Positions 49,067 through 58,246 are shown, counted from the stretch's first letter. The stretch is 64,000 nt of DNA from Gammaproteobacteria bacterium (GCA_018222405.1 JAAFAI010000026.1:1-64000); one strand, 5' to 3'. The notes: generated by a model from the letters alone, not told the origin. Program-made: numbers and translations.

Positions 49067-49094
49067 AAAAAACCCGGCAACGGCCGGGTTTTCG
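49067..49094 (-). terminator. Terminator of the rpmB-rpmG operon
   Basis: A 10-bp stem AAAACCCGGC/GCCGGGTTTT with loop AACG follows rpmG on the minus strand by about 24 bp. The T-rich descending arm (read on the minus strand) acts as the U tract. A bidirectional role is possible. Confidence 0.8.
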
Positions 49095-49115
49095 TGGAGA
49101 CAAAAGCAAGTTTTA

Positions 49116-49271
49116 TTACTTGATTTTGGCCTCTTTAAACATAACGTGCTTACGAACAACGGGATCATACTTTTTGATCTCCATTTTGCCCGGCATGTTA
49201 CGCTTGTTTTTGTCAGTGGTGTAGAAGAAACCAGTACCAGCTGAAGAAACTAATTTAATTTTATCACGCAT
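49116..49271 (-). CDS. rpmG: 50S ribosomal protein L33
   Basis: 51 residues: [40 protein letters not shown] and [10 protein letters not shown], the typical L33 of gammaproteobacteria without the zinc-binding cysteines. Shorter than the usual gene-finding cut-off but certain. It follows rpmB by 12 bp. Confidence 0.97.
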   Translation of the reverse strand: MRDKIKLVSSAGTGFFYTTDKNKRNMPGKMEIKKYDPVVRKHVMFKEAKIK

Positions 49272-49283
49272 GATTTGGCTTCC

Positions 49284-49520
49284 TTAGATCTTTTCGCCAC
49301 GGGCACGGATGTCTGTTAATACAGCATCAATACCTTTTTTATCGATAATACGCATGCCTTTAGCAGACAGACGCAGTTTAACGAAGCGGTTTTCGCTCTC
49401 AACCCAAAAACGGTGAGATTGAAGGTTTGGTAAAAAGCGACGGCGAGTCGCGTTTCTAGCGTGAGAGCGGTTGTTACCTACCGCAGGACGCTTACCTGTT
49501 ACTTGACATACTCTTGACAT
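49284..49520 (-). CDS. rpmB: 50S ribosomal protein L28
   Basis: 78 residues from the ATG at 49520 (GGAG upstream), [21 protein letters not shown], with the usual [14 protein letters not shown] core. A longer frame starting at 49556 adds 12 non-conserved residues. Head of the rpmB-rpmG operon; its promoter is in the 215 bp upstream, which hold no other gene. Confidence 0.97.
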   Translation of the reverse strand: MSRVCQVTGKRPAVGNNRSHARNATRRRFLPNLQSHRFWVESENRFVKLRLSAKGMRIIDKKGIDAVLTDIRARGEKI

Positions 49521-49735
49521 TATTTGTCTCCAGAACAACGAATTTTGTCTCGCCAATCGGTCCCACCAGCAATTTGGGTGTCGGGTCTGATGACGTCTTA
49601 ACCTTTAAATAAGAGGGCGCATTTTATACAGCAAATCTGCGCCGAATTCAACACTAATGCAGAAAAACCTGCGATCCTGAGCAAAAAACCGCCAACCGGA
49701 TCCTTCAGATCGGCATTTATACCCTGTTTCAGCGG

Positions 49736-51853
49736 CTAATCCAAGAATGGCGATCGCATTTCTGTTGTGCCGATCAGCTGCACCGGACGGTTCAGCATCT
49801 GGCCGCCATCCCGGGCAATCGGTACCCATGGGAACTGACCGCGACCCGTAGCCGGCTGCAGAATAAACAGATCAAGCGGCACGGATACATAAAAGCCTTT
49901 GGTAAAGCTGCCTTCACCGTATTCTTCCGACGAGACATTGGTAAATGAAGCGAATGCGCCTACCACAATGCCACTGTCGAAGCGTTTGGCGAAATCGATA
50001 TTGATACCGCGATCCTTAGCCAGGAACTGCCCTACGCTGGCTCTGATACGCGTATCCGGGAGAAAATCAGGCTGATAGTAAGCCGAAGCAAAACCGGTTA
50101 CCGCCGAATAATCCATAAAGGCCGTTGTGCTATCCGGGTCGCGCTGTTTCACGTAGTTGATATCCACACCGAAAGCAAAGTTACTGTCGATGGGGCGATA
50201 CATAATTTCGCCGCCCACGCCGCCGAACATGGTTTCCAGATAGCCACCATAGCCCTGGTAATACCAATTATCGGCCAGTCTGTCTGACCACTGCATAAAC
50301 ACCGTATCCAGGGTTATCATTGGCCCGGTAACATACTCACGAACCCGGGTTCTTACCCGCGGCAAAAACGCTTCTTCGGCATCTACGGTAAAGTTAAATT
50401 TATCGAAGTTATCCAGCAGTGTAGTGCGGATCCCACCATAGATCCCCAGATGGTCATTAAACTTATACCCCACACTGCTCAGCAAGCCGATTTGGTATAA
50501 ATAAAAATCTTCCGGGTTACCGAAGGTCTGCGTCCAGAAAAACTTGGTGGAGAAAAAGGCACCGGTAGCGCGATGTGGCTCGTAGGCATCAACCTGTTGC
50601 TGGGTGGGTGAAACACGCCGATAGGTGTCTTCTACCCTACTCTCTGGCACGCTGTACGTCGCATGTTCGCGGAACTTAGCGGCATCAATAACGGTATCCA
50701 CCATCGGGATATTATTGCTTTGTTCAACCAGGTGATATTGCTGAATTGATTCCGGCAGTTCTGAGGCCAGAATACGGCCAACCCGCTCGACGCTTTCATT
50801 ACGGTCGCGGTAGGCCGCTTGCAGTCCGTAAAAAGTCGCCTGGTCATCGTCGATTTCAAGGTCGGTTATCACATAGCCCCCGTGGCGGCGCATATCGTTA
50901 AACAGTTTCTGGCGATTCACGGCGGCAGCGTTCTCAGGCGGTCGGATGCCTTGAATTTCACGCGGTGGATTATCAATTTTGACCTGACTAACAGTATGCA
51001 TATTCAGCTTATAGCTCACGCCAAAGCCGATAGTATTACCGCGCTGGTAATTGAGTGAAAAATCAAAGTTATTCCAGCGGTAGACAGCACCAAAGTTCCA
51101 GCGGGAGTCCTGCTCTAGGGCACCGGCGCGGTCCTGCTGGTAATTATTCCCTTCAAACTCTGCTTTGAAACTCAGGCCTTCCAGCGGAGTCTGATACTCT
51201 ACCCCGCCAAATACCGCCATGGGCCCTTTAAAGAAGTTCTGGTAATCAACCTTACCGCCGCGGCCAGAAAAGCCGTCCGGGCGCTCACAGAAGCTGTCTC
51301 TGAGCTCACAAAAAGGGTTGGTGATGTCATTCTGGTAACCTAAATGTCCCCAGCCTAAACCAAGGTGAAAATCGAATGGTCCTACCGCTTTACTGGCATT
51401 CACAAACTCGCTTTCAAAAAAGCCGGTGCCGCCAAAGTCTCTGAAACCCACCGAGATATCGGGTAAATAGTAGCTTTCTTCCCACAGGCGGAATTTAACA
51501 TCGAGACCTTTGTCTTTAAGGGTTTGGTCGCCACTAAAGTCGTCGACATTGCTGTATAGCCGGGTACGCACGTCGGTGTACCGAGCGGTAGCTTCCATCC
51601 AGGGGAACAACTGCAGACTGACCGACATAAAGCGGTATTCCTGGTTGTCGGTGTAACTCATCGACAAGGCGCCTTCCGGCATCATTCGGGCCGTTGGCGT
51701 TTGCCAGAGCCCTACACCACCCTGCACCATCTGGCTGGGGGTGACTGAGTAAGTCGTTGGCTGATCGGATTCGTCAGCCCGGGTCTGAGGCACGGCAGCC
51801 ATGCAAGCCAGTGCCAGAGTCGACAAAGAGAAAGAAAAACGCGGAGCAGCCAA
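49736..51853 (-). CDS. yjbH: YjbH-like outer-membrane exopolysaccharide protein
   Basis: 705 residues with a signal peptide and the YjbH/GfcD family opening GGVGLWQTPTARMMPEGALSMSYTDNQEYRFMSVSLQLFPWMEATARYTDVR. The central part holds a linker region and the C-terminal half repeats beta-strand motifs (FGVDINYVKQRDPD), suggesting two barrels as in GfcD. Last gene of yjbEFGH, which in E. coli directs production of an exopolysaccharide under stress control. It starts 2 bp after yjbG. Length matches the family. Confidence 0.88.
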   Translation of the reverse strand: MAAPRFSFSLSTLALACMAAVPQTRADESDQPTTYSVTPSQMVQGGVGLWQTPTARMMPEGALSMSYTDNQEYRFMSVSLQLFPWMEATARYTDVRTRLYSNVDDFSGDQTLKDKGLDVKFRLWEESYYLPDISVGFRDFGGTGFFESEFVNASKAVGPFDFHLGLGWGHLGYQNDITNPFCELRDSFCERPDGFSGRGGKVDYQNFFKGPMAVFGGVEYQTPLEGLSFKAEFEGNNYQQDRAGALEQDSRWNFGAVYRWNNFDFSLNYQRGNTIGFGVSYKLNMHTVSQVKIDNPPREIQGIRPPENAAAVNRQKLFNDMRRHGGYVITDLEIDDDQATFYGLQAAYRDRNESVERVGRILASELPESIQQYHLVEQSNNIPMVDTVIDAAKFREHATYSVPESRVEDTYRRVSPTQQQVDAYEPHRATGAFFSTKFFWTQTFGNPEDFYLYQIGLLSSVGYKFNDHLGIYGGIRTTLLDNFDKFNFTVDAEEAFLPRVRTRVREYVTGPMITLDTVFMQWSDRLADNWYYQGYGGYLETMFGGVGGEIMYRPIDSNFAFGVDINYVKQRDPDSTTAFMDYSAVTGFASAYYQPDFLPDTRIRASVGQFLAKDRGINIDFAKRFDSGIVVGAFASFTNVSSEEYGEGSFTKGFYVSVPLDLFILQPATGRGQFPWVPIARDGGQMLNRPVQLIGTTEMRSPFLD

Positions 51854-51855
51854 GG

Positions 51856-52584
51856 TTACATCCTATGCATCATAAGTTGGGCGATTTTATCGTTGAGCGG
51901 ACCGATACGGTCGAAAAACAGCTCATCCTGAAGCGGTATAAATATTTCACTGCCGGGCATCGGTTTAACAAACTGACGATTCCAGTAGGCGATACCAAGC
52001 TTTTTCACGTCACCATCGGGTTCGAGCAAATAGGCAATATCCCGATGGGCATTGGCCGCCATATCGACGCTGTCGATATAATCAGTCACGGTAAAGCCGG
52101 TTTTAAACGGTAATGCCGTAGCCTGTTGCACCATGCCAGTGAGCCGAACCACCTGTGAGCGTTGCTTAAAACGAATATAGTACTCACCGGTATTGAACTG
52201 CGGGTTAAGTGCAGGATTAAGCCGCGCCTGATCATAATCAACAATCACGTTGAGACGGCGCATCAGCTGCCAGCTGCCTATTTCCTGGTACAACGCAGAG
52301 AGCTGGCGATATTCGGAACTGCCCTTAGACTGCTCACGGATCAGCGCTGCCAGTTGTTGCAGAATATCTGCCCGCTGCTGCTCTATTTCAGGCGCACTTA
52401 ACTGATATACCGCTGCGTTAGCCCAGTACTGAGTAGGTTTTCGTTCAACGATAGACAATACCGTGGCCAGGCGCACCGGACGGTCGAAGGTATATATCTG
52501 GCCGGCCACATTAAAGGTCACTGCGATATCTGCAGTGGCTGAATAAGAAAGCAAACCGAGCATCATACAAAGTACACGCAACAT
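51856..52584 (-). CDS. yjbG: YjbG/GfcC-like polysaccharide protein
   Basis: 242 residues with signal peptide (SYSATA/DIAVTF). The family traits are an AAA-like beta-grasp region and a C-terminal basic helix: VTFNVAGQIYTFDRPVRLATVL, then EPDGDVKKLGIAYWNRQFVKPMPGSEIFIPL. Periplasmic, it belongs to the group 4 capsule (GfcC/YjbG) family. The start overlaps the yjbF stop by 1 bp, so translation is coupled. Confidence 0.88.
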   Translation of the reverse strand: MLRVLCMMLGLLSYSATADIAVTFNVAGQIYTFDRPVRLATVLSIVERKPTQYWANAAVYQLSAPEIEQQRADILQQLAALIREQSKGSSEYRQLSALYQEIGSWQLMRRLNVIVDYDQARLNPALNPQFNTGEYYIRFKQRSQVVRLTGMVQQATALPFKTGFTVTDYIDSVDMAANAHRDIAYLLEPDGDVKKLGIAYWNRQFVKPMPGSEIFIPLQDELFFDRIGPLNDKIAQLMMHRM

Positions 52585-53279
52585 CAGTTTGCCTCCCGGG
52601 CGTTTATCAGGCGGGCGATACGGCTCACAAATGTCATTTTCATCTGATCAGAATTTGGCGTGGCTTTCTGTTCGCTGTAAATAATCTGCCCGCTGGTTTG
52701 TTCCAGCCAGTAGACATTTTGCCAGCTGGCTTCATGGGTCCAGTAGGGTTTATCAATGTCGATAGAAACCGTTTCGGTAACTGGAATAATAGTGAATGCT
52801 TTATCGTAAAACGTGACCTGTTGTGGGGTTCCGCGTTGCCAATGAGAGTCCACTGGCAGGCCATAGTGGTGTTCTTCCACATCGATATGGTATTGCCAGC
52901 TAGTGTCTGAAAGTTGCGAGGTGGCTCTGAGCGGATTGCCCTGGAGGTTATCGGTATACTGCAGGTCGACATCCAGTCCGGAGATACGGATAATTTTATC
53001 CTGATCCATGGCCACCACAACGTGGTCGGCCGAAACCCATTTATTTTGCCCGTCCTCAATGTAGGCCAGCGCCATGTACACGGGTAAACGCTCACCATGC
53101 AGGACTTTTAGGAAATCAACCTTACTTTCTCTGACCTGTTGCAGAGATAACGAGGGACCTTCTTCAAAAAAAGCCAGACGCAGGGTTTCCAGGTACAACC
53201 TGTTAATATTTGAACAACCAACCAGCAGAATACTGACGGCTACCATGATGAAAAATCGAAGAAATGTTGCAACAGACAT
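52584..53279 (-). CDS. yjbF: YjbF/GfcB-like lipoprotein
   Basis: 231 residues with a lipobox LLVGC (Cys22), predicting an outer-membrane lipoprotein. The body has the YjbF/GfcB pattern (GERLPVYMALAYIEDGQNKWVSADHVVVAMDQDKIIRISGLD). It precedes yjbG with one base overlap. Between it and yjbE lies an intrinsic terminator, so expression is expected to be lower than yjbE. Confidence 0.88.
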   Translation of the reverse strand: MSVATFLRFFIMVAVSILLVGCSNINRLYLETLRLAFFEEGPSLSLQQVRESKVDFLKVLHGERLPVYMALAYIEDGQNKWVSADHVVVAMDQDKIIRISGLDVDLQYTDNLQGNPLRATSQLSDTSWQYHIDVEEHHYGLPVDSHWQRGTPQQVTFYDKAFTIIPVTETVSIDIDKPYWTHEASWQNVYWLEQTSGQIIYSEQKATPNSDQMKMTFVSRIARLINAREAN

Positions 53280-53311
53280 GAAAGACTCGGTTCAGCCTAA
53301 TGTAATTCCAT

Positions 53312-53346
53312 AACCAATAAAAAAGCCGCCCAACAGGCGGCTTTCT
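53312..53346 (-). terminator. Intra-operon terminator/attenuator between yjbE and yjbF
   Basis: A 9-bp stem AAAGCCGCC/GGCGGCTTT with loop CAACA, followed on the minus strand by TTTTATTGG. It stands 15 bp after the yjbE stop and 33 bp before yjbF. Partial readthrough would give high yjbE and lower yjbFGH. Confidence 0.8.
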
Positions 53347-53360
53347 AAAACTGTTTTCGC

Positions 53361-53759
53361 TTACTGAGGAACAGTAGGCAAATAAGTAGTTGTTACTGGT
53401 ACAGTGATAGTAGTAGTTACACCGTTAGTAACAGTAGTAGTCAGGGTATTTGTTACGTTGTAGCAAATGCCATCTACCAGGTCGTCACCAGCAGAACACT
53501 CTGGATCCGGGTCTGGCGTTTCGCCACCGCCACCACCAGTACCAGTGTCAGTATTAGTGTCGTTACTAGCGATAACAGAGCCAACTACTGCTGCGGCGAT
53601 AACACCACCAGCAATACCAGCAGCACCTAAGCCGCCTACACCCAGGCCAGCACCAGTTGAGCCACCAGCGCCAGCAGCACCTGCATCGCCAGTTTGTTGT
53701 GCATTCGCAGACATTGCCATAGCGGCAGTGATCAGCGTAATAAGCAATGATTTTTTCAT
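53361..53759 (-). CDS. yjbE: YjbE/GfcA-like small secreted protein
   Basis: 132 residues with signal peptide (SANA/QQTG). A Gly/Ala-rich stretch (GAAGAGGSTGAGLGVGGLGA), a hydrophobic segment, a Gly-rich hinge and a Thr/Val-rich tail (TTTVTNGVTTTITVPVTTTY) follow. YjbE/GfcA proteins share low complexity and the Ala/Gly block, though this one has an unusually Thr-rich tail with a Cys pair (PECSAGDDLVDGICYN). First gene of the yjb locus; function unknown, probably surface or periplasmic. Confidence 0.75.
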   Translation of the reverse strand: MKKSLLITLITAAMAMSANAQQTGDAGAAGAGGSTGAGLGVGGLGAAGIAGGVIAAAVVGSVIASNDTNTDTGTGGGGGETPDPDPECSAGDDLVDGICYNVTNTLTTTVTNGVTTTITVPVTTTYLPTVPQ

Positions 53760-53860
53760 GTTTAGTCCTTTCTATGGGATATCCGCCAAGTGATCATACT
53801 AAAGCATTTTTACCGACAGATCACTAGGGTTGGCGTAAAAAAGTACAACTTAAGATAAAA

Positions 53861-53921
53861 TATACCGGTATAAAAAAACAAACTAAAGTATAAATTTTCA
53901 AACCTTTGTACCACACCGGTG
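53861..53921 (-). promoter_or_regulatory. Two ACCGGT-centred palindromes upstream of yjbE
   Basis: TATACCGGTATA (53861-53872, perfect 12-bp palindrome) and CACCGGTG (53914-53921) have centres 51 bp apart, about five helical turns, in the 172 bp between yjbE and radC. They may bind a regulator of the yjb locus. The yjbE promoter should be nearby but I could not fix its boxes. Confidence 0.4.
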
Positions 53922-53931
53922 ACTGAGTTGA

Positions 53932-54612
53932 TCACATTAAGCCCTGTTGGGCCAGAGAACACACCTGATTATCGGCCACAATAAAGTGGTCGAGCACCTC
54001 AACATCCACCAGCGCCATGGCCTGCTTAATCTCCCGGGTTAAACGAATATCCTCTTCACTGGGAGTGGGATTGCCTGAAGGGTGGTTGTGCACCAGAATA
54101 ATGGCTGCAGCGTGGTCGGCAATCACCTGCCTGACAATTTCCCGGGGGTAAACAGCTGCCGCATTAATAGTACCGGAAAACAGCTTTCTGAACATAATCA
54201 GCTGGTGCTGGCTGTCGAGCATCAACACGCCAAACACTTCCTGTTTTAAGTCGCGCAGCTCAGCCCGCAGGTAAAACTTAGCATCTTCGGCACAATGAAA
54301 TACCGAGCGTTTATATAATGGCTCCGCCAGTTGGCGCCGGCAGATTTCCATGGCCGCCTGAAGCTCGCAATAGCGGGCTTTGCCAATGCCCGGCAGCGCA
54401 CATAATTCATTACTGGAAGCGGAGATCACGCCGCGCAAACTGCTAAAATGCGCCAGTAACGTGCCCGCTAACTCCAGTACGGTAAGCCCGCGGGTACCAC
54501 TGCGCAGAATAATCGCCAGCAGCTCGGTGTCTGATAATTGTTGTGGCCCATGTTTAAGCAGTCTCTCGCGGGGCCGTTCCTGGAGTGGCCAGTGATGGAG
54601 TGTCAGCGTCAT
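53932..54612 (-). CDS. radC: RadC/JAB-domain DNA repair family protein
   Basis: 226 residues, usual RadC length. A helix-hairpin-helix region (LCALPGIGKARYCELQAA) precedes the JAMM metalloprotease-like motif HNHPSGNPTPSEED with conserved His, Asp and Ser. Function remains unclear despite the name. It is divergent from coaBC, with 147 bp between the starts, the standard gammaproteobacterial arrangement. Confidence 0.95.
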   Translation of the reverse strand: MTLTLHHWPLQERPRERLLKHGPQQLSDTELLAIILRSGTRGLTVLELAGTLLAHFSSLRGVISASSNELCALPGIGKARYCELQAAMEICRRQLAEPLYKRSVFHCAEDAKFYLRAELRDLKQEVFGVLMLDSQHQLIMFRKLFSGTINAAAVYPREIVRQVIADHAAAIILVHNHPSGNPTPSEEDIRLTREIKQAMALVDVEVLDHFIVADNQVCSLAQQGLM

Positions 54613-54759
54613 AACATCTCTCGGTAAGGTAACGTTGATAACCTCAACAGACTAAGAGAAAAGTTGCCGGCCAACTACTGCACCTGAGCCGGGTTTTCGC
54701 TACACACCAGGTGCGGTGCATGCTAATCTTTCCCTGTTTAGCTGGTCGGACACAGACAC

Positions 54760-55977
54760 ATGACGTTACAAGGTAAAAAAATAGTACTGGGAATTAGCGG
54801 CGGCATAGCGGCTTATAAAACCCCGGATTTAGTGCGTAAATTAACCGCTCAGGGCGCGCAGGTTCGCGTGATCCTCAACCAGTCTGGCGGGCACTTTGTC
54901 AGCGAGTTGTCGCTGCAGGCTGTGTCAGGTTTTCCGGTGAGCACTGATTTGCTCGACCCCAGCGCAGAAGCCGCGATGGGCCATATTGAGCTGGCTAAAT
55001 GGGCAGATATTCTGCTTATAGCACCGGCCACCGCCAACACCATGGCCAAACTTGCCCATGGCATTGCCGACGACTTACTGACCACCGTATACCTGGCCAC
55101 CCCGGCAACCGTGTGTATTGCTCCTGCTATGAATCAACAAATGTGGAAAGCCAAACCCACACAACACAACCTGCGGTTATTACGTAGCTACGAGAGTCAC
55201 ATTCTTGGACCTGAAGACGGCGCCCAGGCCTGTGGTGACATTGGCCCTGGCCGGATGCTTGAACCAGAAAAAATCGTTGAGTGTTTAATAACATTACTCA
55301 ACAGGCCGCAGCCGTTACGGGGCAAGCGTCTGTTGATTACCGCCGGCCCAACCCGGGAAAGCCTGGACCCAGTGCGTTTTCTGTCTAACCACAGCTCAGG
55401 CAAAATGGGTTTTGCCATTGCCGAACAGGCCCGAAGCCTTGGCGCCGAGGTAACCCTGATAGCCGGCCCGGTAGCTTTGCCTACGCCAGACGGGGTAACG
55501 CGAATTAATGTAGAGAGTGCCGGGCAGATGCTCGAAGCCGTAATGGCCAAGGTTAGCAGTCAGGATATTTTTATCGCAACGGCTGCGGTTGCCGATTACC
55601 GGGCAGAAAATGTGGCGGATAATAAAATCAAGAAAAATGCCGATGAGTTAACACTTACTTTTGTAAAAAACCCTGATATCCTAAAAACAGTAGCAGGCTT
55701 GCCTAAGCCACCATTTTGCGTTGGTTTTGCTGCAGAGAGCCAGGATGTTGAAGCTTATGCAAAACGGAAACTGGCCGATAAGAAACTCGATATGATTGCG
55801 GCGAATGATATTACTGTTGCTGGTTTAGGATTCAACAGTGACGCCAATGCGTTACAGGTGTTCTGGCCGGATGGGCGCTGTGATTTAACCGCCCGGCCTA
55901 AAACTGAACTCGCGCTGGCGTTGTTGAACGTAGTCATTGAACGATATCAAGAAAAAAACGACACACTGTCATTATAA
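54760..55977 (+). CDS. coaBC: Bifunctional phosphopantothenoylcysteine decarboxylase/synthase
   Basis: 405 residues. CoaC flavin domain (1-190) has GISGGIAAYKTPDLVRKL, the substrate loop PAMNQQMW and the flavin-site segment ACGDIGPGRM. CoaB (190-400) has AGPTRESLDPVRFLSNHSSGKMG and the Lys motif NKIKKNADELTLTFVKNPDIL. It joins cysteine to phosphopantothenate with CTP and decarboxylates the product in CoA synthesis. Followed by slmA 59 bp on; the dut gene normally between them is absent. Confidence 0.96.
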   Translation: MTLQGKKIVLGISGGIAAYKTPDLVRKLTAQGAQVRVILNQSGGHFVSELSLQAVSGFPVSTDLLDPSAEAAMGHIELAKWADILLIAPATANTMAKLAHGIADDLLTTVYLATPATVCIAPAMNQQMWKAKPTQHNLRLLRSYESHILGPEDGAQACGDIGPGRMLEPEKIVECLITLLNRPQPLRGKRLLITAGPTRESLDPVRFLSNHSSGKMGFAIAEQARSLGAEVTLIAGPVALPTPDGVTRINVESAGQMLEAVMAKVSSQDIFIATAAVADYRAENVADNKIKKNADELTLTFVKNPDILKTVAGLPKPPFCVGFAAESQDVEAYAKRKLADKKLDMIAANDITVAGLGFNSDANALQVFWPDGRCDLTARPKTELALALLNVVIERYQEKNDTLSL

Positions 55978-56036
55978 TTCACAATAAAGTGGAAACTGTT
56001 GTCACTCAATAATATGGTGGAGGAAGCACTTTTATT

Positions 56037-56627
56037 ATGCCTGCTGCAAAACGAACTAACCGTAGAGCGCAAATTCTACAGGCGCTCGCCGGAATGCTGG
56101 AAACCAGCCCCGGTCAGCGTATAACCACGGCCAAGCTTGCTGAAAAAGTAGGCGTATCTGAAGCCGCGCTGTATCGTCACTTTCCCAGCAAAGCCCGGAT
56201 GTTTGAAGGCTTAATTGAGTTTATTGAGGAAACCCTGTTTTCGCGCATCAATAAAATTATCAATGAAGAGAAAGATGCGGCAGCCCGTTGTCAGCTCATT
56301 CTGCACCTTATCCTTGGTTTTGCTGAAAAGAACCCCGGTATTACCCGTATCCTGAACGGTGATGCACTGATGGGTGAGCAGGAACGTTTGCGTCTACGCA
56401 TTGCCAAACTGTTCGAACGTCTGGAAACCCAGTTAAAGCAGGTGTTACGCGAACGCAGGTTGCGCGAAGGTAAAGAGCTTGCCGCCGATGAAGGCCTCAT
56501 AGCTAACACGCTTATCTGTTTTACCGACGGCCGCATCAACCAGTTTATCCGCAGTGGTTTTCAGCGTAAACCTACCGAGTATTTTAATGAACACTGGGCC
56601 TGCTTTAAGCAGTCCTTTTTCATTTAA
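56037..56627 (+). CDS. slmA: Nucleoid occlusion factor SlmA
   Basis: 196 residues (E. coli 198) with a TetR-type HTH ([36 protein letters not shown]) and the family C-terminus [11 protein letters not shown]...[11 protein letters not shown]. It binds chromosomal SBS sites and blocks FtsZ assembly over the nucleoid. ATG with AGGAAGC upstream. No difference from the family was noted. Confidence 0.95.
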   Translation: MPAAKRTNRRAQILQALAGMLETSPGQRITTAKLAEKVGVSEAALYRHFPSKARMFEGLIEFIEETLFSRINKIINEEKDAAARCQLILHLILGFAEKNPGITRILNGDALMGEQERLRLRIAKLFERLETQLKQVLRERRLREGKELAADEGLIANTLICFTDGRINQFIRSGFQRKPTEYFNEHWACFKQSFFI

Positions 56628-56721
56628 CATATGCTTACGAATGCAGACTGAGAGCAACCGTTTATTTGCATTCCATGCGAGGCAAACTACAGTTAACTTA
56701 GATTAAAACGCTGACTTTATT

Positions 56722-57291
56722 ATGCCTCGCACATCGCTTTACAACCTGGATGATATTCTCTGCGAAGCAGAAGATATCTTTATTGAACACAGTTACAACG
56801 GCGCTGTAATGGATGAGATTATCGCCCGTACTGAGTTTAATCGCCGGGGGTTTTATCTGGAGTTTGGCAGCAAGTTAAAGTTTCTTTACGCCGCTCTTGA
56901 GTATTACGAGACCCACAAACTATCGCCTATACTTGCACACCTTGAGGATCATCAGGGGCTGGCTTCTATTGAACGTTTCTTTGCCGCTTACATTGAACAT
57001 ATTTATGGCCGCGGCTGCCTGCTGATTAATATGGTAACCGAGTTAGGCAGCGAAGATGATCATATCCGCTCACTGGGCCGTCACTACCTCGACAAACTGC
57101 AGCTGGCGTTTATTGGCTGCCTGGAGCAAGCCCAGCGCCAGCAAACCGTTCATACTCATATCAACGTTGAGGCGGTAGCCTTACAGCTCACCAGTTTCGT
57201 GCAGGGATTTGCTATCAACAGCATTCTGGCGGAAAGCGAAGAGGAGTTACATATCGCCACCCGCGCCTTGCTGCAGCCTATTTCGCAATAA
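56722..57291 (+). CDS. TetR-family transcriptional regulator
   Basis: 189 residues with an N-terminal HTH (YNGAVMDEIIARTEFNRRGFYLEFGSKLKFLYAALEYY) and a helical ligand-binding domain of the AcrR/TetR C-type kind (GCLLINMVTELGSEDDHIRSLGRHYLDKLQ). The ligand is unknown. Monocistronic, with 95 bp upstream where the promoter should lie. No adjacent divergent target gene, so it may act elsewhere. Confidence 0.85.
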   Translation: MPRTSLYNLDDILCEAEDIFIEHSYNGAVMDEIIARTEFNRRGFYLEFGSKLKFLYAALEYYETHKLSPILAHLEDHQGLASIERFFAAYIEHIYGRGCLLINMVTELGSEDDHIRSLGRHYLDKLQLAFIGCLEQAQRQQTVHTHINVEAVALQLTSFVQGFAINSILAESEEELHIATRALLQPISQ

Positions 57292-57377
57292 CTATTGTGC
57301 TTTCTCCTCTTGGAGTGACTACCCATCTCACCTTATAATCGGCGCTAGTGTTATCAGCAGTAGTAAAGAGAACATAA

Positions 57378-57704
57378 ATGGCCGACAATAAAATGCTCTA
57401 CCGGGTACAGTTTGTGAGTAATGGTGAACATTATGAACTATATGTGCGGGAGGTCTCCCAGGGCGGATTATTCGGGTTTGTAGAAATTGGCGATTTTGTC
57501 TGGGATAACCACAGTCACATAGTGGTGGATCCCTCCCATGAAAAACTCAAAACCGAGTTTGCCGATGTCACCAGCACTTTTATTCCAATGCATAATGTGC
57601 TTAGAATCGACCAGGTAAAAAAACAAGGTAGTGCCAAAATCACCGAGTTATCGGATAAGGTAACGGCGTTCCCCGGACCTATTTATACCCCAAAGAAAGA
57701 TTAA
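57378..57704 (+). CDS. DUF1820 family protein
   Basis: 108 residues matching the DUF1820 pattern: YRVQFVSNGEHYELYVREVSQGGLFGFVEIGDFVW, then VVDPSHEKLKTEF, TFIPMHNVLRIDQVKKQGSAKI. Cytoplasmic, of unknown function but widely conserved in gammaproteobacteria. An upstream AGAGAAC serves as RBS. The next gene starts 38 bp later and is probably co-transcribed. Confidence 0.85.
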   Translation: MADNKMLYRVQFVSNGEHYELYVREVSQGGLFGFVEIGDFVWDNHSHIVVDPSHEKLKTEFADVTSTFIPMHNVLRIDQVKKQGSAKITELSDKVTAFPGPIYTPKKD

Positions 57705-57741
57705 CCCTGCGGGCCTGTACTGACACAAGGATTTTTCTGAC

Positions 57742-58233
57742 ATGCTGATATTTGCAAGCTTTGCTGCGCTGGTTCTGTTATTGATTTTTTTTGGTCTGAA
57801 AGTTCAGAACTTACAAAAGCAACTGCAGCTCTGCCAGAACAGCCTGAAAGCCACTTCAAGACGGATGAGCGATGCTAACGGCAGTATGGTGGTACTCGCC
57901 CAACAAATTCAGAGCTTTCTGGCTGAACGTCTCGACGCCTCACACAAACGTGGTTTAGTAAACGCTAAGCACTATGAAACACTGCAACCGATGTTTGAGA
58001 AAATCAGCGCCGTGGCGGTGTATTGCATGGAAAAAGGCATGTCGGTTGAAGAAGCCCTCAATGCCGCTTTACAGGATGGGGAAGTAACCCTGGAGCAGCT
58101 TCGAGAAGTGATTAAGGTTCAGCCCAGTGATATCCGCATGGCCTGGAGTAAAAACACCCTCGATGGCTTTATTATCGCCTGCCGCGGCCTTAGCTTTCCG
58201 CCTACCAAAACCGAAAGCAGCAAAGCCGAATAA
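57742..58233 (+). CDS. Membrane-anchored coiled-coil protein, unknown
   Basis: 163 residues with one N-terminal hydrophobic anchor (MLIFASFAALVLLLIFFGLKV) then a coiled coil (LQKQLQLCQNSLKATSRRMSDANG) and a helical C-terminus (GMSVEEALNAALQDGEVTLEQLREVI). No family is certain; DUF2802 proteins have a similar anchor and coil, but the match is weak. Last gene of a short operon with DUF1820, ending in an intrinsic terminator. Confidence 0.65.
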   Translation: MLIFASFAALVLLLIFFGLKVQNLQKQLQLCQNSLKATSRRMSDANGSMVVLAQQIQSFLAERLDASHKRGLVNAKHYETLQPMFEKISAVAVYCMEKGMSVEEALNAALQDGEVTLEQLREVIKVQPSDIRMAWSKNTLDGFIIACRGLSFPPTKTESSKAE

Positions 58234-58246
58234 TTAACAAACCCCA

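Noticed and set aside
53467..53793. Plus-strand Pro/Ser-rich frame opposite yjbE
   Set aside because: Shadow of the Gly/Thr-rich yjbE sequence; repeats of Pro codons mirror Gly codons.
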